This document shows, one piece after another, positions 16,925 to 28,048 of a DNA stretch of 64,000 nucleotides; the stretch's first letter is position 1, and each line of letters starts with the position of its first letter. The DNA is taken from contig NZ_CP012069.2 in NCBI RefSeq assembly GCF_001189515.2, forward strand, positions 2,108,001 through 2,172,000. The letters are read 5' to 3'. Under the pieces are notes generated by a model that was not told the origin of the DNA, did not search any database, and worked only from the letters and a program-made list of their open reading frames with translations. Both the position numbers and the translations under genes were made by a program. The stretch comes from Olsenella sp. oral taxon 807 (GTDB lineage Bacteria > Actinomycetota > Coriobacteriia > Coriobacteriales > Atopobiaceae).

Positions 16925-18091
16925 CTACGTTCGGTAGCTCTCGCCAACGGCAAGCAGCGCGAAGAGCCTCTCTGCCGCCCTGGCGTAGAGGTCTTCGGCG
17001 CGGTTGGCAGCCTCATCAAGGGACATGGGGGCGTCAACGGCGGGCATCACCGCGCTCAGTCCACGCACACCACTCGCGCTCGCACCGTCCCCGATGCCGC
17101 CCACGATGGCAACACAGGGAACGTCATGCTGCTCACAGGCACCCGCGACGCCAGCAACGACTCTTCCACTCGTCGAGCGGGCGTCGAAGCGCCCCTCTCC
17201 CGTTATGCACAGGTCGGCCCCCTCTAGAAGCTCGTCAAAGCCCACGATGTCAAGAACACTCTCGATGCCGCTCTCGAGGCGTGCCGAGAGGAACGCCGCA
17301 CATGCGGCACCAAGGCCACCGGCCGCGCCTGCTCCCGGGACGTCACGGACACCCACGAGCCCCACGCCACTAAACTCTCCCTCGAGCACACTGGCATAGC
17401 TCTCCATACCACGCTCAAGCGCCTGTACGGACTGGGGGTCGACCCCATCGAGGCTGGCGCAGCTGGACACGGCACCGTTTGGGCCCAGCAGAGGGATCTT
17501 CTCGTCGCACATCACGCGAAAACGGGCAGTGCCCACGTAGAGCCTAAAGAGGGTGAGGTCGACGGAGTGCACGCGGGCGAGGTCACGCCCACCGCCAAAG
17601 AGTTCGGATCCGTCCTCGTCAAGGAAGCGGACCCCCAAGGCGCGCATGCACCCCATGCCACCATCGATCGCGACTGAGTCGCCAAGGGCGACCGTAATGT
17701 CGGAGCAGCCTCGCGCCAGCGCGTCTGAGATGAGCTCTCCCGTGCCATAGGACGTAGCGGCAAGAGGGTCACGCTCCTTTGGCGCAGGGAGTCGGTCACC
17801 CGATGCGGCGGCCATCTCGATAACGGCGCGCTCGCCGCTCAGAAGACCGTACGAGGCGCGGATCGACCTGCCAAAGGGATCGTGCACGCTCACGTTTCGC
17901 TTCTCTCCACCGCAGGCAGCGATGAGCACGTCGACGGTGCCCGTCCCACCATCCGCCATGGGAACGCCCACGCAGTCGCAGTCGGGAAAGCGAGCGCACG
18001 CAGCATCCTCAAGCAGAGCGGCAGTCTGTGCGGAGGACAACGTCCCCTTGAAGGCGTCAGACGCAAAGACGAAGCGATGAGGTGAGGCCAT
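16925..18091 (-). CDS. Glycerate kinase
   Basis: This GarK/GlxK-type kinase phosphorylates glycerate to a phosphoglycerate, feeding it into glycolysis. Signatures are the N-terminal SDAFKGTLSS, the PMADGGTGTVD block near residue 45, AIDGGMGCMRALG, and the C-terminal TGEGRFDARS. The 388 residues fit the family. ATG at 18091 with AAAGGAAG upstream. It stands alone on the minus strand, so there is no pathway context. Whether it makes 2- or 3-phosphoglycerate cannot be read from sequence. Confidence 0.93.
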   Translation of the reverse strand: MASPHRFVFASDAFKGTLSSAQTAALLEDAACARFPDCDCVGVPMADGGTGTVDVLIAACGGEKRNVSVHDPFGRSIRASYGLLSGERAVIEMAAASGDRLPAPKERDPLAATSYGTGELISDALARGCSDITVALGDSVAIDGGMGCMRALGVRFLDEDGSELFGGGRDLARVHSVDLTLFRLYVGTARFRVMCDEKIPLLGPNGAVSSCASLDGVDPQSVQALERGMESYASVLEGEFSGVGLVGVRDVPGAGAAGGLGAACAAFLSARLESGIESVLDIVGFDELLEGADLCITGEGRFDARSTSGRVVAGVAGACEQHDVPCVAIVGGIGDGASASGVRGLSAVMPAVDAPMSLDEAANRAEDLYARAAERLFALLAVGESYRT

Positions 18092-18474
18092 GGGTTCTTC
18101 CTTTCATCGCGCGGATCGTGCGACGCACGCACGTGGCTCCCCGCACTTACGTATCGTATCGTATCGAGACGCGAATCGCGCGATGCCGTGCGATGGCGGT
18201 GCAGCTGCCGCGACCGCACGTCATGGACGCACATTCACCTATGCACTATAGCGCACTCTGGCGACGTGCTCCCGCGAGACGGTACTATTCTACCTCGCGA
18301 GGCGAAACGGATGCCCGAGGTTAGAGACCAGCGAGGAAGGTCACGACACGAGCTCGCCCTCCTGCGCCTTTAAGGCCCCGGGGTACTTGAGCAGAGGCGC
18401 TTGAATAAAGATGGGTACGATTACGCACAGAGCTATGAGCGACACAACCTACGGACAGAGAGACGGAGACACCT
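18092..18474. other. Divergent intergenic region, glycerate kinase / flavin reductase
   Basis: 383 bases that must hold both promoters. A short direct repeat (CGTATCGTATCG near 18.15 kb) lies on the glycerate kinase side. No clear sigma-70 boxes or operator were identified. Confidence 0.4.
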
Positions 18475-19023
18475 ATGCCCACGAAGCGCACGGTCGACTA
18501 CAGTGACTACGCCAACCAGATCGTAAAGGCCATCCCTAGAGGCATCTTGCTCACGACCAAGGCCGACGAGAAGGTCAACGCCATGACCATCGGCTGGGGC
18601 ACCTTGGGCACCAACTGGAGCAGGCCGGTCTTTGTCGCCTACGTCCGCAGGCATCGCTCGACCATCGTGCTCCTCGACCGAAATCCCGAGTTCACGATCA
18701 ACGTCCCCCTTGAGGAACGGCCGTCTGACAGGAAGATCATCGGTATCTGCGGTAGCGAGCGCGGAGACGAGGTGGACAAGGTCGCGCTGGCAGGCCTCAC
18801 GCTCGTCGACTCGGATATCGTGAGCGTACCCGGTATCGCCGAGCTACCGCTCACGCTCGAGTGCAGGGTCATCTACCGCCAGGACCAGGAGCTCTCGCTC
18901 TACTCGCCGGACATCATGGCCCACTACCCGCAGGACGTGGACGGCCGCGCGACTGGCTCCAACAGAGATCCCCACATCACCTTCTTCGGCGAGATCGTGA
19001 ACGCATACGTCATAGAGGGCTAA
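18475..19023 (+). CDS. Flavin reductase-like, FMN-binding split-barrel protein
   Basis: A 182-residue member of the DIM6/NTAB flavin reductase family, which binds FMN in a split barrel and reduces it with NAD(P)H or serves an unknown redox role. Characteristic features are the N-terminal PRGILLTTK, MTIGWGTLGT, the FVAYVRRHR strand, and FTINVPLEE. ATG has CGGAGACACC upstream. It is monocistronic between a divergent kinase gene and a convergent histidine kinase gene. Substrate and partner unknown. Confidence 0.85.
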   Translation: MPTKRTVDYSDYANQIVKAIPRGILLTTKADEKVNAMTIGWGTLGTNWSRPVFVAYVRRHRSTIVLLDRNPEFTINVPLEERPSDRKIIGICGSERGDEVDKVALAGLTLVDSDIVSVPGIAELPLTLECRVIYRQDQELSLYSPDIMAHYPQDVDGRATGSNRDPHITFFGEIVNAYVIEG

Positions 19024-19108
19024 GTCAGGGGGATCGGGTCTGAGGACGACGACCTCGACTCACGGTTGGCCCGTGGACGCCACGTTGCACGGCCACGGGG
19101 CCTTAGAC

Positions 19109-20629
19109 TTAACGGTCGGCATCGGCCGAGATCGTCGTTCTGGCTCGCGTCGCCGCCCCGCTTCGCCCCGTCTCTTTCTTGTCCGTGTCGTGTTCCGCTC
19201 CTCGCGGAATGGTGAGGACAAAGCGGCTGCCCACACCCTCGCACGACACGACGGAGATGCTGCCGCCGTGGCTGTCGGCGATCCACTTGGCGATGGAGAG
19301 GCCCAGACCAGAGCCTGCGGCGTCCCTGCGCGCGTCCTGCGCTCGGTAGAAGCGCTCGAAGATGTGTCTTACCGTCTTGGCGGACATACCCCTGCCCTCG
19401 TCCTGCACGCCGGCCGAGACGCTCGTCTCGTCCTGCGTGAGCGAGAAGCCTATGGTCGTCTGTTCGGGCGAGTACTTTGCCGCGTTCTGCACGATGATGC
19501 GCAGCGCCTGCTTGACGAGGACGGCGTCGGCCATAAGCAGGAAGCGCGGGTCCTGCGCCTCGGCGGCGGCCTCGGCTCCCGAGCTCAGCTCGTAGCGATG
19601 GCCTGCATCGATCATCTGCGACTCCTCCGCAATCTCCGCCACGAGCGTTGCCACGTTGCACGGCCGCCTGTGGAGCTCGTTTCTCCCCGAGTCCCCTCGG
19701 GCTAAGAACAGCAGCTGCTCCACAAGCTCCTGCATGTGCTCGCCCTCCAGCTTGAGAGCGGCGATCGACTCCTCAAGCACCGCCTGGTCATCCTTGCCCC
19801 AGCGATCCAGCATGTCCACGTAGCCGCGAACCACGGCGATGGGCGTGCGCAGCTCGTGACTCGCGTCATTCACGAAGCGCATCTGCTGCAGCTTGGCGTC
19901 CTGCATCTGCCGAAGCAGTCGGTTGAGCGCAACCTCGATGCTCTCGAGGTCCTTGTCACCGGTCCTTACGCGCGGGGCGTCGACGCTTGCCCGCTCGATG
20001 GCCTGCTCGAGGCTGGCCATCTTGTCCTCACCGGATGCCGTCTGCCCGCGCGTCGCGGCTCCCAGGGTGTCCGCGCTCACGAGCGCGTCTGCCTTCAGGG
20101 CCAAGTCGTTCAGAGGCTTGAGTTGCCTGCGCACACGGCGCATGTCAGGGAAGAAGGACACGAGCGAGAAGAACTCTGTGACCACCAGCGGGGCGAGGGC
20201 GCAAAGCAGAACGGGGAGGAGCGTGCCTAGCGTAAAGGTCGCATTCCCGCCCTCAACCGCGACATGGCAGCCGAAGTCGAGGGGCTCAGGGCCTCTCATG
20301 CCAAGCTGGACGGAGCTCGGAAGCGGCCATATCCCTGAGGCGACATCGGCCGAGCGCACGGCTGCGGCGTAGGTCTGGACCATGAGCAGGGAGACCACCA
20401 GCGCAAGGTCGAGGCAGACCATGGCGAGCACTCGCCGCCACCAGAAGCCCCAGCTGATGGAGCGGACGATGGAGGGAACGAGGACGCGCGTGGGCCGAGG
20501 TCGGGACGTGCGTGCGTCCAGCTTGTCCGTTCCTTTGTCCGCCCTCCCTGCGGATCGGTCGCCTACAGGTCGGGTTCGCGTCTTCCCCGCTCCTCGAGTA
20601 CCTTTGGCCTCATCTCTCGCGGATGACAT
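19109..20629 (-). CDS. Two-component sensor histidine kinase
   Basis: This 506-residue membrane kinase has two hydrophobic segments (around MVCLDLALVVSLLMV and LLPVLLCALAPLVV) flanking a short outside loop, then a HAMP-like linker. The HisKA motif is FVNDASHELRTPIAVVRG, with the phospho-accepting His. The ATPase shows the N box LRIIVQNAAKYS, DEGRGMS and GSGLGLSIAKW. The start ATG at 20629 lies 20 bases inside the end of the response regulator gene, so the two are coupled. The basic N-terminal ~55 residues are unusual but lie in the same open frame. The signal sensed is not inferable. Confidence 0.93.
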   Translation of the reverse strand: MSSARDEAKGTRGAGKTRTRPVGDRSAGRADKGTDKLDARTSRPRPTRVLVPSIVRSISWGFWWRRVLAMVCLDLALVVSLLMVQTYAAAVRSADVASGIWPLPSSVQLGMRGPEPLDFGCHVAVEGGNATFTLGTLLPVLLCALAPLVVTEFFSLVSFFPDMRRVRRQLKPLNDLALKADALVSADTLGAATRGQTASGEDKMASLEQAIERASVDAPRVRTGDKDLESIEVALNRLLRQMQDAKLQQMRFVNDASHELRTPIAVVRGYVDMLDRWGKDDQAVLEESIAALKLEGEHMQELVEQLLFLARGDSGRNELHRRPCNVATLVAEIAEESQMIDAGHRYELSSGAEAAAEAQDPRFLLMADAVLVKQALRIIVQNAAKYSPEQTTIGFSLTQDETSVSAGVQDEGRGMSAKTVRHIFERFYRAQDARRDAAGSGLGLSIAKWIADSHGGSISVVSCEGVGSRFVLTIPRGAEHDTDKKETGRSGAATRARTTISADADR

Positions 20630-21347
20630 AGCCCACACCCCTGACTGTCGCGATGAGCCTCTCGCCCAGACGATCATCGATCTTCGCGCGCAGGTGAGCG
20701 ACGTGCACATCCACGTTGTTCGCCTCCCCCATGAGCTCGTAGCCGAGGGCGTCTGACGCGATGCGCTCGCGGCTCATGACCACGCCAACATGCTCCATGA
20801 GGACGCGCAACACCTCGAACTCGCGGTTCGTGAGCTCTACGGGATCGCGCCCCACCAGCAGCTCACGCCGGTCCAAGTCGAAGGAGACGCCTCTGAGGGA
20901 GATGACCCGCGTCTGCGGCGGATGCAGAAGCAGGTTTGCCTCGACGGTTGAGGCCTCCTCGCCGGTCTGCGTGGCGGACGGGGTCGCCTCACGTCGCTTG
21001 AGGGCCACGCGGATGCGCGCGAGCAGCTCCTCGATGGCAAAGGGCTTGGTCACGTAGTCGTCGGCACCAGCGTCCAGGCCTGCGACCTTATCCATCACAG
21101 CATCCCGGGCCGTGAGCATGATGACGGGTGTGTCCTTCTCGCGACGTATGCGCCTGAGTACCTCAAGGCCGTTGAGTCCCGGGAGCAGCACGTCAAGCAA
21201 GATCAGGTCGTAGTTTGACGAGAGCGCCTTGTCCACACCGGCGCGGCCGTCAGCGGCCTTATCGACCTCGTGGCCCTCATGGAGCAGCTCGAGCTCCACG
21301 AAACGCGCGATCTTCTCCTCGTCCTCCACGATCAGAATCCTTGTCAT
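20610..21347 (-). CDS. OmpR/PhoB-family response regulator
   Basis: 245 residues. The receiver domain has EDEEK (acidic pocket near residue 9), the phospho-acceptor Asp52 in LILLDVLLPG, the switch region VIMLTARD and the Lys of VTKPFAI. After a ~20-residue linker comes a winged-helix domain with ELTNREFEVLRVL and a YELMGEANNVDVHVAHLRAKI recognition-helix region. It is the first gene of a pair with the kinase. Target genes are unknown; the next upstream gene on the same strand is a DUF4342 protein. Confidence 0.95.
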   Translation of the reverse strand: MTRILIVEDEEKIARFVELELLHEGHEVDKAADGRAGVDKALSSNYDLILLDVLLPGLNGLEVLRRIRREKDTPVIMLTARDAVMDKVAGLDAGADDYVTKPFAIEELLARIRVALKRREATPSATQTGEEASTVEANLLLHPPQTRVISLRGVSFDLDRRELLVGRDPVELTNREFEVLRVLMEHVGVVMSRERIASDALGYELMGEANNVDVHVAHLRAKIDDRLGERLIATVRGVGYVIRER

Positions 21348-21386
21348 GACGCGCTGCTTCCCCTCCGCCGCCTGCCCCGCTCGCCG

Positions 21387-21926
21387 CTACTTTGCCGCAA
21401 CATCCTGCTTTATGGTCTCTGCCGCATCGGCCGCCGTGTCCATCGCATCGTTTATGTTATTGGCCACGGTGCTCGCGTCACCCTCGATGCGGTAGCGCAG
21501 CCCAAAGAACAGGCCGACGATCAAGATCCAGATCGTGGCGCCCCAGAACAGGAGACCACAGATTGGCACGAGCACCGGTACCCTGATGATCTCCTCACCC
21601 CTACTCAGCACGATGAGTTTGTAGTCTATGCTCTTTCTGAACACATTCTTGACACCCTCCCAGAACTCTGACGTCCCCACCGAGCGCCTATAGGCCTCCT
21701 GGGCCCGCCCCATCTCGGGCGAGACCGACTCCGACTGCTCCTGCACCTGCGTACTGTAGCTGGCATAGCTCGCGCTCGTTGTGTGCGCCTTGCCCGAGCG
21801 CTCCAGCTCGATGATGGCGTCCAGCACGTTGCCATCATGTGCGTCCAACGCGGCCTTGGCATCCTCATAGCTCGCCTGCGTCTTCTCGCGAACCTGCTCG
21901 ACCTTATCGAGCTCGTCCATGATCAT
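21387..21926 (-). CDS. DUF4342 membrane protein with UBA-like N-terminus
   Basis: The N-terminal ~45 residues (EQVREKTQASYEDAKAALDAHDGNVLDAIIELE, in two blocks) form the UBA/TS-N-like helical motif of DUF4342 proteins. A polar linker, a DUF4342 strand region (DYKLIVLSRGEEIIRVPVLVP) and one hydrophobic helix (CGLLFWGATIWILIVGLFFG) follow. Function unknown. The start may be 21926 or the ATG two codons later, which is better spaced from GGGAG. It lies 39 bases upstream of the response regulator gene on the same strand and is probably cotranscribed with the two-component system. Confidence 0.8.
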   Translation of the reverse strand: MIMDELDKVEQVREKTQASYEDAKAALDAHDGNVLDAIIELERSGKAHTTSASYASYSTQVQEQSESVSPEMGRAQEAYRRSVGTSEFWEGVKNVFRKSIDYKLIVLSRGEEIIRVPVLVPICGLLFWGATIWILIVGLFFGLRYRIEGDASTVANNINDAMDTAADAAETIKQDVAAK

Positions 21927-22186
21927 CCACTCCCTACGTCATGTGAGGGCGCCTCTCGCCCTCGATTGATTGTATGGTCGCAGGGCAAGATTAAGCAATC
22001 CTTGGCGCAGGATTAAGTTTCGGTGATGGTTTGGCACCAAAAAAGGGTTTGTGCCGGATATTGTGCCGTGCCGGGCGCTGCCGCATCGTGCAAGGTGCTG
22101 CCGCATCGCATCAGGGCCGTCGCACACGGCGCCCGCGTATTCGGAACGGCCTCTAAGGCAAACGGCCAAGAGATTCCCGTACCTTG

Positions 22187-22243
22187 TTGACAGGTACATT
22201 CACGAGGGTTACACTTATCATACAGTATGAGCAGTTGCTCATA
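22187..22243 (+). promoter_or_regulatory. Promoter and ArsR-type operator of the P-type ATPase
   Basis: TTGACA (22187-22192), 17 bases, then TACACT (22210-22215). Ten bases after the -10 box lies a perfect palindrome TATGAGCA-GT-TGCTCATA (22226-22243), which closely resembles ArsR/SmtB-family (CzrA/CadC-like) operators. A repressor bound here would block initiation and release it when Zn or Cd is bound. No ArsR gene is in the window. Confidence 0.8.
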
Positions 22244-22268
22244 TGTTCATAGGCGAAAGGAGCTGGAC

Positions 22269-24263
<1,995 letters not shown>

Positions 24264-24867
24264 TGAATGGGGCCGCCCCGTCCCCCCGGCGTAGCCGGAA
24301 GCTTTAGTGACGCCCCATAGGGGCCCGTCACGACAGGGGCTAAAATCCTGAGTTCCCGGCACCTTCTTAGCCCACAACCGGCAGCCTGATGGTGCCCCGG
24401 CCTGGCCCAGGGCGCGCCCTCAGCGAGGCTCTCTGCCCAGACTGCGCTTTTCCGTGCAGTCGGGCCCCAGGCCGAGGCCTGCGGGCCTTGGCACAAACCC
24501 CCCCGCCAGGCTGGCGGGGGGGTTGCTCGAGCGCATTTGCCCAGTTGAGCCATTTTCCATAGTGCCCCGCAGGCTGGCGGGGGGTTGCGCCCCGCGCCCC
24601 CCCGGGCGGCGACGTGACGGAAAAGCGCATTCTGCGCGACATGGGAGCCGCAGACTGCGCCTCTCCGTGAGATTGCACGCGCGGCCCTCCTCTGCAGCCC
24701 CGGCGCCGTCCCTCGCGCCGTCCCTCGCGGGCGGCGGCCCATGGGTCCCCGCAGCCAGGCGCGGGCCCTCGGGGCAGGCGACGGTCCGGGCCTGTGTCCA
24801 GTGGGCTAAGGAAGTGCCGAGAAGCTGTGGTTAATTAGCTTGATGGCACTATCCTCTCCGTCTCAGC
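24264..24867. other. GC-rich non-coding stretch after the ATPase
   Basis: About 600 bases without a supportable gene. It holds a perfect 29-base palindrome, AACCCCCCCGCCAG-G-CTGGCGGGGGGGTT (24496-24524), and at 24539 a unit (GCCCAGTTGAG followed by a CCCCGCAG..GGGG hairpin) that recurs near 58.25 kb. The stretch marks the left border of the mobile-DNA region. Confidence 0.6.
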
Positions 24868-25745
24868 CGCACGTTCTCCGACGGTGACCTCGGCATACAG
24901 ACCATCTACGGCCGTGAGATCGTGGTCATCGAGGTCCCCCAAGTGGGAAAGCGCCTCCGCCCCGTCTACGAGGGCACGACCCCTTCAAGGGGACTTACCG
25001 CCGCAAGCGCATCGGCGACTACCGCTGCACGCGCAGCGAGGTGGCAGCGATGCTGCGCGACTCTGCGGATGACCCGCTCGACATGCTCCCGGCCGAGCAC
25101 TCCGGCCTGAACGATCTCGATTGGGGCGCCATCCGAGCGTACCGGTCTCTCTGTGACGGGAGCCACGCGACCGGCGGCATCCGCAAGATGCCCGACACCG
25201 ACTTCCTGTGCCATATGGGCGCCGCCGTCATGGACGGGGACGGCTCTGCGGGGCCATCGCGCGCCGGGCTGCTCATGTTCGGACAGAAGTGGTACATCGT
25301 CCAGGACTTCTCCGGCTGCTTCCTCGACTACCGCAGGCAGGTCGGCGACAACCGCCGGTGGGAGGACCGCTTCACCTTGCAGGAGCTCGAGTGGTCGGAC
25401 AACTTCTTCGACTTCTACGAGCGCTCCTACAGGACGCTGGTCCAGACGCTCGACGTGCCTTCCAGGCTCGAGGAGGACCCCCTCGTGGACGAGACGCCCG
25501 CGCACGAGACGGTCCGCGAGGCCATCGTCAACGCGCTGTCGAACGCGGACTACAACTCGAGCAGGGGCGTCGTGTCCCGGTGGACGGCCAAAGGACTGGA
25601 GTTCACCAACCAAGGCAGCTTTTGCGTAGGGGTCGAGCGAGCGTACGTCGGCGGCACGTCGGACGCCCGCAACAAGACGGTCCTCAAGATGCTCTCCCTC
25701 ATCCAGGTGGGCGAGAGGGCGGGCAGCGACATGCCGAACATGGTC
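24868..25745 (+). pseudogene. AlbA_2/COG2865 ATP-binding regulator, broken
   Basis: The first part reads IYGREIVVIEVPQVGKRLRPVYEG, split here by a lost base near 24.98 kb. Reading resumes with FKGTYRRKRIGDYRCTRSE, the AlbA_2 (schlafen-like) DNA-binding domain. The main frame (from 25041) carries GLLMFG, FLDYRRQVG, HETVREAIVNALSNADY and GERAGSDMPN, typical of the ATPase half of COG2865 regulators. The N-terminus and the C-terminal winged helix are missing. At about 25745 it runs directly into an integrase fragment, a recombination scar. Confidence 0.75.
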
Positions 25746-25906
25746 AACAGCGAGCTCACGCTGGGCGTGAGGCTCGGCCTCTCTGCGGGGCTACGCCGCA
25801 AGGAAATCTGCGGGCTCAGGTGGCGCGACGTCGACCTGAAGGGGGCGTCATCCACATGCGCAACGCGGTGACCGAGGCAAACGGCAGGACATACGCAAGG
25901 GCGTAG
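25746..25906 (+). pseudogene. Tyrosine-integrase fragment
   Basis: VRLGLSAGLRRKEICGLRWRDVDL is the first catalytic-Arg region of phage-type tyrosine recombinases. One base is wrong in the G run at about 25846. In the next frame the usual continuation VIHMRNAVTEANGRTY follows and ends at a stop. No His-x-x-Arg or catalytic Tyr region is present. It is fused in frame to the preceding regulator remnant. Confidence 0.75.
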
Positions 25907-25951
25907 TGGGGGGACGCCCTCACCCCACCGTGGAGTGTGCGCCCACTCCAT

Positions 25952-26340
25952 AAGTACGACGGCAGCGATCGCGCCGCCGTGGTCACACTGATGGGCTGCG
26001 ACGACTTCCTGCAGATGTGCAGGCGCGACCTGCTACGCGGATACATCGACAGGGCGATGGGCCACCCCAACGCCACCATGGCCGACTTCCTGCCCCGCCT
26101 CTCGATGGCGCTGCGCACCCTCGCGTGCCACGACGTCTCCATGGAGCCGCGCCGCGCTTGCGAGTACGCACTCGACCTCTTGGAGCTCCCCTCCAAGACC
26201 CGCCGCGGACGCTCCTACAACCTGCAAATCTGGATGGACTGCCTGCGCGAGCAGCTGGACGTGCGCGAGCTGCGCAGGCACCGGGCCAGCGACGAGGCCA
26301 TCGAGCACCGCCGCCGCATGGCTTATGGAGGGTTCGCCAT
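25952..26340 (+). CDS. Unrecognised open frame, probable remnant
   Basis: The frame that opens at 25937 has natural-looking composition up to about RRRMAYGGFAM: DDFLQMCRRDLLRGYIDRAMG, then a helical stretch rich in Leu and Arg. Beyond that it becomes Arg/Ser/Thr-rich and looks like read-through. I do not recognise a family and see no ribosome binding site. It lies just behind the integrase fragment and may be the tail of another mobile-element gene. Confidence 0.3.
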
Positions 26341-26570
26341 GGGCGCGGCGTCGGGACTCTTGTCCGCGCGGGACGCGGGTTCGGACAGGCCCACCCACAC
26401 GACCCCAGGAAAAGCTATGGAGGCGTCGGGCAAGAGCCGCCGGGATGCGGGGCGGCACCCTCTCGAAAGGCATCGCCGAGCGCGAGCGAACTCTTACCTG
26501 CTCTTACCGAGGGGCCCGAGCAAAAGGGCCTCGTTGGCGCGATGGGTAAGACGGCATACCGCAGCCCAAC

Positions 26571-26597
26571 TCTTACCTACTCTTACCTACTCTTACC
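26571..26597. repeat. Tandem decamer TCTTACCTAC, 2.7 copies
   Basis: Two full copies and a partial one stand directly at the 3' end of the regulator fragment on the other strand. A related pair (CTCTTACCTGCTCTTACC) lies at 26491-26508. The array is too short for a CRISPR. Confidence 0.7.
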
Positions 26598-27114
26598 TTG
26601 GCAGTTCATAGTACTGGGAGGGGTCCCGCGTGTTCGACCCGTGCCATACGAGAAGGTCCCTCTCGGCAAGCCCCCTGAGCGTCTGCCTGGAGACCTTCAC
26701 GCTCCGCCCCAGGTGGCCAGCGAGATCGCGCACAGTGGCCCTCCCCCTGGCATACACGTACTGCATGGCCGAGAGCTCGTACTCGTTGAGCGACTCCGGC
26801 ACTGCCTCACCGACACCGTCCGCAAGCGCGTCCCGCCGCCTCAGAACGCGCGACGTGATGCTGTTCTCGAGCGTCAGCCGCACCGAGGCGTCGTTCGGCT
26901 CCTCGAAGATGGGATCGTTCAGGAAGAAGCTCGCCATCTCGTCGTAGATGCGCTGCACACCCTCGTTGAGCTCCCTTACCCAGCCGAACTCCGTCAGCGT
27001 CCTGGCGATGATGGGGTTTCGCGCCCACCGGGTGTGCCGCATGTTCTCCAGCGTCACCACGTTCGGCAGCTTACCCGGACTTGTGATCTCCATGCGGTCG
27101 TCGTACATCATCAC
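26593..27114 (-). pseudogene. C-terminal part of a COG2865 ATP-binding regulator
   Basis: 173 residues remain: RMEITSPGKLPNVVTLENM, RNPIIARTLTEFGWVRELNEGVQRIYDEM, then a winged-helix end (LAGHLGRSVKVSRQTLRGLAERDLLVWHG). These match the back half of AlbA_2/COG2865 proteins, i.e. the end of the GHKL-like ATPase and the C-terminal helix-turn-helix. The N-terminal DNA-binding and ATP-binding parts are absent. It is not the missing end of the copy at 24.87 kb, since it is on the opposite strand. Confidence 0.75.
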
Positions 27115-27148
27115 GCGAACGTGGTCGCCACTGTGAGCGTAGTTGCGG

Positions 27149-27234
27149 TGTTATCGGAAGCCCCGCGTTATGAGAAGCCGCCAGGCAAGCCCGCAGGTCG
27201 CGGGCTTTTTTGATGCCCGACGGCTTCGCATAAC
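27149..27234. repeat. Inverted repeat beside the recombinase, with terminator
   Basis: GTTATGAGAAGCCG (27167-27180) faces CGGCTTCGCATAAC (27221-27234). A third related copy GTTATCGGAAGCCCC stands at 27149. Between the arms is a rho-independent terminator. The layout resembles the end of an element mobilised by the adjacent tyrosine recombinase. Confidence 0.6.
27187..27211 (+). terminator. Rho-independent terminator
   Basis: AAGCCCGC-AGGTC-GCGGGCTT followed by a run of T (TTTT). It is oriented for plus-strand transcription, although both neighbours are minus-strand fragments. Confidence 0.75.
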
Positions 27235-27242
27235 TCAGTGGC

Positions 27243-27954
27243 CTAGAAGTTGTCCTTCAGCCACTTCACGAGGTCGTTCCTCTCCTCGGGCGTGTACTTC
27301 TCGCCCGTCGAGTAGGTGGCGCTGTGCTCCGTGAGGTACTTGCGCTTCAGCTCGGGGTTGGTCTTGGCATATATCTCGGTCGTCGTGACCGACGCGTGCC
27401 CCAGTATGTCGCGGATGTAGATCAGGTTCACCCCCGCCTCAAGCAGGCGCGTCGCACGCGAGTGCCGCATGGAATGGCACGTTATCCTCTTCCGCCCGAT
27501 GCTCGGCATCGACGCGGCGGCGGCGGCCAGGCGCTTGCCGAGCACGTAGGCCACGCCCCTCTGCGTGAGCGGTCTCCCGTACCGGTTGGCGAGCGGCGGC
27601 TCGTCTCCGCCCCCGATCCCGAACGCCCCCGCGTAGTCGCCGACGAGCTCGGCGAACGACTCGGTGACCGGCACGTTGCGCGCCTTGCCGCCCTTGCCGC
27701 GCGGCCCCGCGTAGGGCGCCGACCCGAGGCGCAGCTGGCAGGAAAGGCAGCCGCAGAGCTCGTCGACGCGCGCGGCGGTCTCGCAGGGGAAGGCGAGCAT
27801 GGCCTTGTCCCGAAGGCCCCGGCGGTCCGACTCGTCGATCGAGGCGAACAGCCCCCCGCCTCTGCGACGGTGAGGTACGCAATCGCCGGCCTGGGCGGCT
27901 TCTTCCTCGGGATGTCGAGGACCGCCGCGTACTGGCCGTACAGCTCGGTAGACA
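27243..27954 (-). pseudogene. Tyrosine recombinase, truncated and frameshifted
   Basis: The catalytic domain is present: the first Arg in CETAARVDELCG, the HSMRHSRATRLLEAG box, LGHASVTTTEIYA with the catalytic Tyr, and a C-terminal tail ending in KWLKDNF. At about 27857 a G run is one base short, so the start (LYGQYAAVLDIPRKKPPRPAIAYLTVAEAGG) is in another frame. The N-terminal core-binding domain is cut off where an IS5-type remnant begins. A single base would restore ~235 residues, but the SAM-like domain would still be missing. Confidence 0.8.
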
Positions 27955-28048
27955 CAAAACAAAACAAATCAGGCTGATGGATGGGTTTGGGGCCGCGCCC
28001 GGGCGGGCGAAAAACATGGGAGGATATGGCATATCCGTAGTTGGAAGG

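Noticed and set aside
18092-18474. Small genes in the glycerate kinase / flavin reductase gap
   Set aside because: Open frames of 60-115 codons exist, but none has a start signal or recognisable product.
22226-22268. ATPase start at 22227
   Set aside because: That start lies within the operator palindrome; the ATG at 22269 has a proper ribosome binding site and begins the metal-binding tail.
26491-26597. Short tandem repeats as a possible CRISPR array
   Set aside because: The repeat is only 10 bases, directly tandem, without spacers, and no cas genes are present anywhere in the window.
27149-27234. Integron attC site
   Set aside because: No integron integrase or gene cassettes are seen, and the inner part is a rho-independent terminator.
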